From: Cylindrospermum sp. FACHB-282
GTDB taxonomy: Bacteria; Cyanobacteriota; Cyanobacteriia; Cyanobacteriales; Nostocaceae
Assembly (NCBI RefSeq): GCF_014697195.1
Contig: NZ_JACJRJ010000005.1
Span: 1 to 64,000, forward strand
Direction: 5' to 3'
Length of the DNA: 64,000 nucleotides
Of this stretch, positions 25,106 through 32,646 are shown piece after piece (the stretch's first letter is position 1; each line of letters begins with the position of its first letter). The notes below the pieces were generated by a model. The model saw only the letters and a list, made by a program, of their open reading frames with translations. It did not search any database and was not told the origin of the DNA. Made by a program: the position numbers and the translations under genes.

Positions 25106-25906
25106 TTAAGATTTGGGTTTGGCAGCAATCTTGACTTCTTCCACTGTCCCAGGCTCTCCCATTTCCTTAGCTTCTTCCTGATTAACACTCATCAGCACAC
25201 CACCAGCATTATCAGTTTTCACCGTCAGTTGCTGAGTGGCTTTCCAAGTGCGGCGAGTACCTTCTGGCAAAATTCCCTCAAACTCAGTTTTGCCGTCGGC
25301 GATTACGCGAATCCAGGAGGACGATTTTAAAGTGACACCAATTTGTACTGACTGACCTTCTTTATTGCTACTAACAGGTTGAATTTCTGGTGAATTGTTT
25401 GGTTGAGTTAGTTTTGGTGTTAAAACAGATTGTTTTTGCGGAATTGGGCGAATTTGGCTATTATTCGCTTGTAATGCGGCATTATTCAATAACTGAGATA
25501 AGCCATTGATAGAGAATAGAATCAAGAAAATGTAAAGCAAGTAAAGATGAATCGGTCGTAATTGTTCAATGGGTGTATTTTTCCAAGTAGATTGGAGGGT
25601 CACCCGTTGAGTACCAATAGGAAACGTGCTGGCAAATTCTGCTCCATTAAAGCCCAAGGCGTCGGCAAATTGCCTGATCAGACCTTGAAGATAAATGGGT
25701 TCTGGCAAATCATCTAAATTACCTTCTTCAATCGCCTGCAATAACCGACGAGGAATTCTGGTCAATCCAACCATTTCCTCTAAAGATAAACCCTTGTCTT
25801 GACGCGATGCACACAGTTGAGATCCGAGTTCTGCCAACTTTTCAGATTGTTGTTGTTCTATAGAAGGTGTCGTCTGATGATCATCCTTCCTTCTTAGCCA
25901 TTTCAT
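25106..25906 (-). CDS. RodZ-like helix-turn-helix membrane protein
   Basis: 266 residues. Residues ~25-95 form an HTH_25-type domain (LGSQLCASRQDKGLSLEEMVGLTRIPRRLLQAIEEGNLDDLPEPIYLQGLIRQFADALG), a single membrane helix follows at ~118-136 (LRPIHLYLLYIFLILFSINGL), then a periplasmic linker and a DUF4115-like beta domain (SWIRVIADGKTEFEGILPEGTRRTWKA). This is the RodZ architecture, which couples MreB to the cell-wall elongation machinery. Its ATG overlaps the stop of the pseudouridine synthase by four bases, so the two are translationally coupled. Confidence 0.82.
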   Translation of the reverse strand: MKWLRRKDDHQTTPSIEQQQSEKLAELGSQLCASRQDKGLSLEEMVGLTRIPRRLLQAIEEGNLDDLPEPIYLQGLIRQFADALGFNGAEFASTFPIGTQRVTLQSTWKNTPIEQLRPIHLYLLYIFLILFSINGLSQLLNNAALQANNSQIRPIPQKQSVLTPKLTQPNNSPEIQPVSSNKEGQSVQIGVTLKSSSWIRVIADGKTEFEGILPEGTRRTWKATQQLTVKTDNAGGVLMSVNQEEAKEMGEPGTVEEVKIAAKPKS

Positions 25907-26697
25907 GCTTTTTCTACACTCCTTAACTTAACTGGATCTTTCACTTTCATATGTTTTAACTGCTTTTGTAAAAAGCCAATCTCATCTTTTGTTAGAGAAC
26001 GATAGTTACCCTCGTGTAAAAATGGTGCTTTTGGGGTTTGTAATTGAATTGAACCGATAGCAGTCCGATGCAGCTTGATGACTGGATAGCCCAACTGTTG
26101 AGCTACACGGCGAATCTGGCGATTTCTTCCCTCCTGCAAAATAATTTCTAAACAGCTTTGCTCGGCAAAACGTTCCATCAAGCGTACCCCAGCTGGTTGT
26201 GTTTTTCTTCCTTCTAATACCACACCCTGACGCCATATCTCCAGTACTGCTTCTGGTGGATGTCCTTTGACTAAAACATGATATGTCTTAGAAATACTAT
26301 GGCTGGGATGGGTTAGTCCAAAGGTCATGTCTCCATCATTTGTCAGAATTAATGCGCCGGTAGAGTTTGCATCTAGACGCCCAACCGGGTGAATACCTGA
26401 ACCCTGTTGTAATTCTTTCGGTAGTAGATCCAGGACTGTCGGTCTTCCCTGGGGATCGTAGCAGGTAGAAACCACTCCAACGGGTTTATGCAGCAACAAA
26501 TATGTTAAAGCCGGACGGGGCTTTTCAGACACGGGTTTACCATCGACGGTGATTGTATCTCTTTGGGGGTCAACTTTTTGGCCTAAATTTGCCAATACAC
26601 CATTGATCCGCACCCGCGATTGCCTAATCATTTCTTCGGCTTCACGACGTGAGGCAATGCCCCATTGAGCGAGAATCTTTTGTAACCGTGCCTCCAT
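25903..26697 (-). CDS. Pseudouridine synthase, RluB/RsuA family
   Basis: 264 residues. An N-terminal S4 RNA-binding domain (LQKILAQWGIASRREAEEMIRQSRVRING, residues 4-62) precedes the catalytic domain with the family Asp motif GRLDANSTGALILTNDG, plus LLLHKPVGVVSTCYDPQGRPTVLDL and EGRNRQIRRVAQQLGYPV. Such enzymes convert uridine to pseudouridine in ribosomal RNA; RluB (23S) is the closest by general form, but RsuA or RluE-type specificity cannot be excluded. It forms an overlapping pair with the RodZ-like gene. Confidence 0.9.
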   Translation of the reverse strand: MEARLQKILAQWGIASRREAEEMIRQSRVRINGVLANLGQKVDPQRDTITVDGKPVSEKPRPALTYLLLHKPVGVVSTCYDPQGRPTVLDLLPKELQQGSGIHPVGRLDANSTGALILTNDGDMTFGLTHPSHSISKTYHVLVKGHPPEAVLEIWRQGVVLEGRKTQPAGVRLMERFAEQSCLEIILQEGRNRQIRRVAQQLGYPVIKLHRTAIGSIQLQTPKAPFLHEGNYRSLTKDEIGFLQKQLKHMKVKDPVKLRSVEKA

Positions 26698-26834
26698 GTA
26701 GAAATTGCTTATTCTTTGGTTAATAAATAAATCATAATATTTGCATTTTGTAGTTAATAGGCATAAATGTTACATTTAAGGCTCGTTTAATTTCTGTCAG
26801 TTGTTGAGCAAGTATCCATAATCAGAGTGGTTAA

Positions 26835-27548
26835 ATGCTAGAACCAGATTCCCAAGCAACAAGTGGAAAGAAAATAAGGATAATTACCCAAGTTCTGACA
26901 ACTGCGCTCAAGCTATGGCTAAAAGCACAAGTAAGCCAAGTATCTCAGATTGAGGTGGAGATTAGAGCAAGCGATCGCCAAATTCTTTCTGGGCTTATCC
27001 CCTGGGTATCGATTTTTGCTAGTCATGCAGTTTATCAAGGTCTCCATGTTACACAAATTCAACTAGAGGCGGAAAATATTCGCTTAAACGTTGGCTCAGT
27101 ACTTAAAGGACAGCCGTTACGGCTATTACAAATAGTACCAGTAAATGGTGAGATGATTGTCGAAGAAAAGGATCTCAATGACTCCCTCTCATCTGAATTA
27201 TTATCGACTGCTTTAAATGACGTACTGGTTAAACTTTTACCAGAACACTGCCCAAAATCCAAGCCGATTACTTGGCAAAAGATTATGCTTGAGCATAAGC
27301 GAATCATACTGCATGGGAACCAAGCATCTGAGTGCGAATTCAAATTTCTGGAAATATTTTTCGGCTTAGAGTTACTCAACTCTCAACAATTGCAACTGGC
27401 TCAGATCCAGATCCAGCGCCAAAAAGAGGCGCTATTAGAAGATAATTATGGGTACAATCTGGATCTTGGCTCTGATGTCGATATCCACGAATTAACGCTG
27501 ATCCCTGGCCAACTCGTCTGCCGTGGACGTATTAACGTTAACCCCTAA
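26835..27548 (+). CDS. DUF2993 (LmeA-like) domain protein
   Basis: 237 residues without signal peptide or membrane segment. The pattern VSQIEVEIRASDRQILSGLIPWVSIFASHAVYQGLHVTQIQLEAENIRLNVGSVLKGQPLRL is the beta-rich start of the cyanobacterial DUF2993 family, related to mycobacterial LmeA; these proteins probably bind lipids. Function in cyanobacteria is not established. It is divergent from the pseudouridine synthase and convergent with cdsA. Confidence 0.75.
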   Translation: MLEPDSQATSGKKIRIITQVLTTALKLWLKAQVSQVSQIEVEIRASDRQILSGLIPWVSIFASHAVYQGLHVTQIQLEAENIRLNVGSVLKGQPLRLLQIVPVNGEMIVEEKDLNDSLSSELLSTALNDVLVKLLPEHCPKSKPITWQKIMLEHKRIILHGNQASECEFKFLEIFFGLELLNSQQLQLAQIQIQRQKEALLEDNYGYNLDLGSDVDIHELTLIPGQLVCRGRINVNP

Positions 27549-27800
27549 TGATTAAAAATTGAAAATTGTCAATCCTAACTCTATTACTTTAAATTATAGT
27601 TCTCACCACATCTGTTGTGATTCGAGAGCAAAATTTATTTTTAGGTAGTTCCGCCAAAATCCCCAAGCCGCCCCAGCCAGCAAATATCACACTGAGCGCT
27701 CTCATGGCGGCTGTTTTCTGAAGTGCTGTCTAATATTCCTGGTCTAGAAGGGGAAGATCCGGAATTTTTCCCACAACCAATCATCAAGTTAACGGCACGG

Positions 27801-28691
27801 TCAATAATTTGCCAACAACGGTAACACAAGGGTGACGAAATAGTAAACCAAAGGAGCTGTGAAAATATAACTGTCAGTCCGGTCTAAAATACCACCGTGA
27901 CCAGGAATTAACTGTCCTGAGTCCTTTACCCCAGCATCGCGTTTAAGCAGAGACTCGGTGAGGTCGCCTAAAAGACTAGCAATGCCAATCAGCAAGCCTA
28001 ATGCTACACCAGTGAAGGCAAATCTGGGTAAGTGAAGATAATTTGCTCCTGCTAAGGCGACTGCAACGCTGGCTGTGATCCCAAAAACTGCCCCTTCCAC
28101 AGTTTTTTTGGGGCTGATGTCAGACAGACGGGTTTTACCAAAAAATTTACCAATAATGTAAGCGCCAATATCAGCTGCCCAAATGCACAGAAAAGTTAGC
28201 ACTGTCACTGTTAAACCTTGTGGTAGAGAGGCTCCATTGGCTGTTGAGAGAAAATCGTTCCAGCTTACAGGCCAGTAACCGCCTAAGGGCAGATTGCTAA
28301 CAGCCGCACTATGGAGATCACGCAACCGCACCCAATAACTCGGCAAGTAACCTACATAAAATAGACCCATAATGGAAGCGGAAACATCGGCGATTGTGGC
28401 AAATTGGGGCTGAAACAGTAGGTAAAAACAAATAAGTGTGCCAGCTATCGGCATCACAGCATCGGCTAAATTACCATCAAGGGTACAAATTGCTAATAAG
28501 ATTTGGCTGACAAGCATGGTAGTTTTAGCAGCTGGAGCTATGCCTCTGGCTCGCACCAAATTAAAATATTCCTGTTGACCTAAAAAGACGACGATCGCGA
28601 TCGCAATGGTAAAGTACCAGCCCCCCAACAGGGTTGACAACAGTGCAAGAGCGATGGCAATAATTCCACTAATAATCCGAGACCAAGGCAT
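27801..28691 (-). CDS. cdsA: Phosphatidate cytidylyltransferase
   Basis: 296 residues with about eight membrane helices. The CDS signature is complete near the C-terminus: SLLKRDAGVKDSGQLIPGHGGILDRTDS (S-x-x-K-R-x4-K-D ... GHGGxxDR). The enzyme makes CDP-diacylglycerol from phosphatidate and CTP for phosphatidylglycerol synthesis, essential in photosynthetic membranes. The start follows the ATG at 28691 (MPWSRIISG). It lies downstream of cbiT on the same strand, separated by a heptamer hairpin. Confidence 0.93.
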   Translation of the reverse strand: MPWSRIISGIIAIALALLSTLLGGWYFTIAIAIVVFLGQQEYFNLVRARGIAPAAKTTMLVSQILLAICTLDGNLADAVMPIAGTLICFYLLFQPQFATIADVSASIMGLFYVGYLPSYWVRLRDLHSAAVSNLPLGGYWPVSWNDFLSTANGASLPQGLTVTVLTFLCIWAADIGAYIIGKFFGKTRLSDISPKKTVEGAVFGITASVAVALAGANYLHLPRFAFTGVALGLLIGIASLLGDLTESLLKRDAGVKDSGQLIPGHGGILDRTDSYIFTAPLVYYFVTLVLPLLANY

Positions 28692-28695
28692 ATAA

Positions 28696-28768
28696 GTATT
28701 TTAGATTTTAGATTTTGGATTTTGGATTTTAGATTTAATCCAAAATCCAAAATCCAAAATCCAAAATC
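28696..28768. repeat. TTTTGGA heptamer hairpin between cbiT and cdsA
   Basis: TTTTAGA/TTTTGGA heptamers on the left (28699-28736) face TCCAAAA units on the right (28739-28768), giving a long AT-rich hairpin. It fills the whole gap between the two minus-strand genes. Similar hairpins lie at 42633-42681 and 45965-46002. Confidence 0.8.
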
Positions 28769-28776
28769 GAATAGAT

Positions 28777-29379
28777 TTAGTCTAGTTTCTCACCACTGAG
28801 AATAAAAATGGGATCGGCGGCGACAAAGATTTGAGAGAAGCCGCGTGTCTCTAAGCGATTAACCGCAGACTGGACAACTTCGATATTTCTGGCTCTTAAC
28901 TGAGAAAAGCTCTGGGAAATAGCATACAGACTCTCTAGATTAACAGCTGTAGCGACTACTCGACCTGATGGTGGCAAATAATGCCACACGGCTTGCAAAA
29001 TGTCCTGGATGGGTCTTCCTCCCTCAATACAGACGCGGTGAGGGGCAAGCTTGAGGTCATGCAAGCAATCTGGGGCGCTGCCTTCAACTACTTCAACATT
29101 TTTGATATCAAAGCGATCGCAGTTGCGCTTAATCAAGGTAGCTACTTCTTCATCCCGTTCTACGGCAATAATCCTTCCATTTGGACACAACAATCCCACC
29201 TCTACGGGAATTGTACCTGTCCCTGCACCAATATCCCACAACACTGAATCGGGTTTTAGCCGCAGTTGGGAAATCAACAGTAATCGCACTTCTCGCCCGC
29301 TTAAGGGAATTCCTGGTAAATGCTCGAACAATTCATCAGGAATACCAGGGGTAATGTAAGGCCAAAGTTTGGAGGGCAT
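28777..29379 (-). CDS. cbiT: Precorrin-6Y/8-type C15 methyltransferase (decarboxylating), CbiT-like
   Basis: 200 residues from the ATG at 29379 (MPSKLWPYITPGIPDELFEHLPGIPL); a TTG four codons upstream is less likely. The Rossmann methyltransferase core shows SAM motif I DIGAGTGTIPVEVGLL, motif II RIIAVERDEEV and the family-specific GIPLSGREVRLLLISQLRL start. CbiT methylates C15 and decarboxylates the corrin precursor in cobalamin synthesis. No other cobalamin gene is in the window. Confidence 0.87.
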   Translation of the reverse strand: MPSKLWPYITPGIPDELFEHLPGIPLSGREVRLLLISQLRLKPDSVLWDIGAGTGTIPVEVGLLCPNGRIIAVERDEEVATLIKRNCDRFDIKNVEVVEGSAPDCLHDLKLAPHRVCIEGGRPIQDILQAVWHYLPPSGRVVATAVNLESLYAISQSFSQLRARNIEVVQSAVNRLETRGFSQIFVAADPIFILSGEKLD

Positions 29380-29473
29380 AGAACCACACAATTATACTAG
29401 GGATATCGGCTTGCCCCGTTTGACAAGCTATAAGCTATCAATGTTTTTCAACGTAGGGCGATAATTAATCATC

Positions 29474-30871
29474 ATGATTGGGCAAATATTAGGTAATCGC
29501 TACGAAGTTCAGCAGCAGTTGGGAAAAAAGGCAGGGCGGCGGACGCTATTAGCTAGCGATGGCTTAACTGGTGAATTAGTGGTTGTCAAGTTACTCTCTT
29601 TTGGCGGTGATTTTGAGTGGGATTCACTCAAACTGTTTGAACGAGAAGCCGAAACCTTAAAATCTTTATCACATCCCTTGATTCCTCGCTATTTAGACTA
29701 TTTTGAGGTAAATTCACCAACTATCAAAGGATTTGCCCTAGTACAAACTTATATCCCCGCCCGGACTTTAGAGCAATGCATCGAAACAGGGCGGACTTTT
29801 ACCGAAGCTGAAGTTAAAAAAATAGCCAAAGCACTTTTAGAGATTCTAATTTACCTACATGGGCTACATCCGCCTGTGATCCACCGTGATATTAAGCCTA
29901 GCAATATTTTATTAGGCGATCGCTCTGGTAATAGTATCGGTCAAGTTTACCTAGTAGACTTTGGCTCGGTGCAGACAGTCATACCCACAAAAGGTGGGAC
30001 TCGAACCGTGGTAGGTACTTATGGCTATATGCCACAGGAGCAATTTGGCGGACCCACAGTGGCTGCATCTGACCTTTATAGTTTAGGTGCAACGTTGATT
30101 TATTTGGTGACGGGTACTCATCCTGCGGATTTACCCCAAAGGGATTTTCGCATTCAGTTCGAGCAAACAGCTAATCTAAGTGCCAGTTTTACTCACTGGT
30201 TGCAGTGGATGACTCAACCGAGTTTAGAAAAGCGATTGAGTTCTGCAAGTGCTGCGCTGACAGCGTTGGATGAATTGCAGTTTCCCAGTAGTGCTGTTTT
30301 AACAGTAAGTAAACCCGCTGGTAGTAAAATTCAACTGACCAAAAATGAAGATGCTCTCTTAATTCTCATTCCGCCGGTTGGGTTTCAACCATCGATGGTG
30401 TCTATCGGTTTATTTGCGATCTCCTGGAATTCCTTTATTCTATTTTGGACAATTGGCGCTCTCTCAGCACCGTTTCCTATCAACATTCCCTTTGCTTTAT
30501 TCTCACTTCCCTTTTGGGGTGCTGGCTTTTCTATGGTGTACACCCTATTGTCTGGTTTATTTGGCAGGATGCGACTGCGTATAGATCGCCAGCAAATTGC
30601 CTTCACTTATGAGTTATTCGGATTTATTTTCCATCGCCCCCGGCCATCTCCCAGAGAAAGTATCAGCAAGCTAGTTTACATTCCAACACACTTTACTAAA
30701 GATTCTGAGGGAAACCAAACTCAGACGCCAGCGCAATTGGATATTTGGGCAGGAGTACAAAAGTATCATCTTGTTTCTGCTAGCGGAATTAAATCTGAAG
30801 CCGAACTGGAATGGCTAGCTGAGGAATTGAAGTATTACTTAGGTATGGAGATAACGAGAGAGAAAATCTAG
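29474..30871 (+). CDS. Serine/threonine protein kinase with two-helix membrane tail (first of tandem pair)
   Basis: 465 residues. Kinase domain ~10-275: catalytic Lys39 (VVVKLL), HRDIKPSN with Asp139, DFGS with Asp162 and a YGYMPQEQ activation-loop end. The glycine-rich loop is atypical (QLGKKAGRRT in place of GxGxxG). Residues ~300-465 carry two hydrophobic segments (VSIGLFAISWNSFILFWTIGAL; FALFSLPFWGAGFSMVYTLLSGLF) and a C-terminal soluble part (LDIWAGVQKYHLVSASGIKSEAELEWLAEELKYYLG). Substrates are unknown. It is followed after 58 bp by a paralogue; the kinase halves are nearly identical. Confidence 0.88.
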   Translation: MIGQILGNRYEVQQQLGKKAGRRTLLASDGLTGELVVVKLLSFGGDFEWDSLKLFEREAETLKSLSHPLIPRYLDYFEVNSPTIKGFALVQTYIPARTLEQCIETGRTFTEAEVKKIAKALLEILIYLHGLHPPVIHRDIKPSNILLGDRSGNSIGQVYLVDFGSVQTVIPTKGGTRTVVGTYGYMPQEQFGGPTVAASDLYSLGATLIYLVTGTHPADLPQRDFRIQFEQTANLSASFTHWLQWMTQPSLEKRLSSASAALTALDELQFPSSAVLTVSKPAGSKIQLTKNEDALLILIPPVGFQPSMVSIGLFAISWNSFILFWTIGALSAPFPINIPFALFSLPFWGAGFSMVYTLLSGLFGRMRLRIDRQQIAFTYELFGFIFHRPRPSPRESISKLVYIPTHFTKDSEGNQTQTPAQLDIWAGVQKYHLVSASGIKSEAELEWLAEELKYYLGMEITREKI

Positions 30872-30929
30872 CTCAAATCACATCTAGCTCCAGATGAATC
30901 AATCCACAAAACTCTAAAAAATCCTAGCT

Positions 30930-32324
30930 ATGATTGGGGAAATATTCGCGAATCGCTACGAAATTCAACAAAATTTGGGTAAAAAGGCAGGGCGGCGGAC
31001 GCTACTAGCCCGTAACTTAGAAACTCAGGAACCAGCCATCATCAAGTTACTCACCTTTGGCGGTGATTTTGAGTGGGATGATCTCAAGCTGTTTGAACGA
31101 GAAGCCGAAACCTTAAAATCTTTATCACATCCCTCTATTCCTCGCTATTTAGACTATTTTGAGGTAAATTCACCTACCATCAAAGGATTTGCCCTAGTAC
31201 AAACTTATATCCCCGCCCGGACTTTAGAGCAATACATCCAAACTGGGCGGACTTTTACCGAAGCTGAAGTTAAAAAAATAGCCAAAGCACTTTTAGAGAT
31301 GCTGATTTACCTACATGGGCTACATCCGCCCGTAATCCACCGTGATATTAAGCCTAGCAATATTTTATTAGGCGATCGCTCTGGCAATAGTATCGGTCAA
31401 GTTTATTTAGTAGATTTTGGCTCAGTGCAGACTGTCTTAGCCACAGAAGGCGCAACTCGGACTGTGGTAGGTACTTATGGCTATATGCCACAAGAGCAAT
31501 TTGGCGGACGCACGGTGGCTGCATCTGACCTTTATAGTTTAGGTGCAACGTTGATTTATTTGGTGACAGGTACTCAGCCAGCAGATTTACCCCAAAAAGA
31601 TTTTCGGATTCAGTTTGAGCAAGTTGCTAATATCAGCCCTAGCTTTAGCCATTGGTTAAAGTGGATGACAGAACCGAGTTTAGAAAAGCGTTTGAGTTCG
31701 GCAAATGAAGCACTTCAAGCTTTAAATAAGCCAAAGGTTCAAAGTACAGATACTTTAACTGTAATAAAACCCGTTGATAGTAAAATTAAACTGACAAAAA
31801 ATAGAGATTCTCTAGAAATTATTATTCCGCCAATTGGCTTTCATCTGTCCACAATGCCCACAGGTTTAGCTATCATATTTATTAACTTATTTTTCCTACT
31901 TTTTTTAATTACATCTTTCCAGCAACCTTTTGCTGGCAGTCTATTTTACTTTTACTTGTTTCTTTTACTTTTTGGTATTAGCTTGGCTTTACTATATAAC
32001 TTTCTCTTTGGGTTGTTTGGAAGTATCCGGCTGTCCCTGAATCAGCAGAAAATTTCTTTAACCCGCGAAATATTTGGAGTTAAATTCAATTTTCCTCAAC
32101 CAGCACAGCGCCAGGACATCTGTATGCTCCAACGCATCAGAAAATATGTGCAAAAAGATTTTGCACGTACTTCATATCAGGTAAAAGCGCAGATTATTAT
32201 TTGGGCTGGAAAACGGAGAAAATATGAAATTGGAGGTAACGATGAGTTAATTACTGAACCAGAAATCGACTGGCTTGCTCATGAATTGAGCGACTGGTTA
32301 GGTATACCGATTAGAAAGGAATAA
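30930..32324 (+). CDS. Serine/threonine protein kinase with two-helix membrane tail (second of tandem pair)
   Basis: 464 residues and the same architecture as its upstream neighbour: an unusual NLGKKAGRRT phosphate loop, HRDIKPSN, VDFGS, two hydrophobic segments (LAIIFINLFFLLFLITSF; FYLFLLLFGISLALLYNFLFGLFG), then a distinct cytosolic C-terminus (IIIWAGKRRKYEIGGNDELITEPEIDWLAHELSDWLG). Kinase domains of the two are almost identical in DNA over long runs, while the tails differ much more. That fits gene duplication followed by gene conversion of the kinase half or by divergent selection on the tails. Confidence 0.88.
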   Translation: MIGEIFANRYEIQQNLGKKAGRRTLLARNLETQEPAIIKLLTFGGDFEWDDLKLFEREAETLKSLSHPSIPRYLDYFEVNSPTIKGFALVQTYIPARTLEQYIQTGRTFTEAEVKKIAKALLEMLIYLHGLHPPVIHRDIKPSNILLGDRSGNSIGQVYLVDFGSVQTVLATEGATRTVVGTYGYMPQEQFGGRTVAASDLYSLGATLIYLVTGTQPADLPQKDFRIQFEQVANISPSFSHWLKWMTEPSLEKRLSSANEALQALNKPKVQSTDTLTVIKPVDSKIKLTKNRDSLEIIIPPIGFHLSTMPTGLAIIFINLFFLLFLITSFQQPFAGSLFYFYLFLLLFGISLALLYNFLFGLFGSIRLSLNQQKISLTREIFGVKFNFPQPAQRQDICMLQRIRKYVQKDFARTSYQVKAQIIIWAGKRRKYEIGGNDELITEPEIDWLAHELSDWLGIPIRKE

Positions 32325-32437
32325 CCATTATCAGCAAGTTAATGTTCCAATCAGTTTCCAGCAGTTGGATCAGAAAAAATTCTCTTAAACTGGTATGGTT
32401 CTATAGTTAATTAAACAGGCTTTAGAGGTAACTGAAT

Positions 32438-32626
32438 ATGTTTGGACTAGGATTACCAGAAATAGGTATAATTGCTATTGTCGCCTTGCTGATTTTTGGC
32501 CCAAAAAAAATTCCCGAACTGGGAAACGTCTTCGGTAAAACCCTCAGAGGTTTTAAGGAAGAACTGAAAAATACTAATGAAGAAACAAATCCAGAAGAGG
32601 AAAAAATCAATAGTAGAGACGGATGA
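32438..32626 (+). CDS. tatA: Twin-arginine translocase TatA/E subunit
   Basis: 62 residues: an N-terminal membrane helix (LPEIGIIAIVALLIFGPKKIPEL with the FGPKKIPELG hinge), an amphipathic helix (GNVFGKTLRGFKEELKN) and an acidic tail. TatA oligomers form the pore of the Tat pathway in cytoplasmic and thylakoid membranes. The last codons and the stop TGA lie inside a palindrome (32612-32640), so the extreme C-terminus SRDG is repeat-encoded. tatB/tatC are not in the window. Confidence 0.92.
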   Translation: MFGLGLPEIGIIAIVALLIFGPKKIPELGNVFGKTLRGFKEELKNTNEETNPEEEKINSRDG

Positions 32627-32640
32627 GTTACGTCTCTACT
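32612..32640. terminator. AGTAGAGACG...CGTCTCTACT palindrome between tatA and cphA
   Basis: Perfect 10-base arms 32612-32621 and 32631-32640 with a 9-base loop. It covers the tatA stop and lies 6 bases before the cphA stop, well placed as a bidirectional transcription end for these convergent genes. It is related to the palindrome at 20519-20548. Confidence 0.6.
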
Positions 32641-32646
32641 ATGTGA

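Noticed and set aside
27641-27829. 62-codon minus-strand open frame overlapping the end of cdsA
   Set aside because: No recognisable features and it overlaps a convincing gene.
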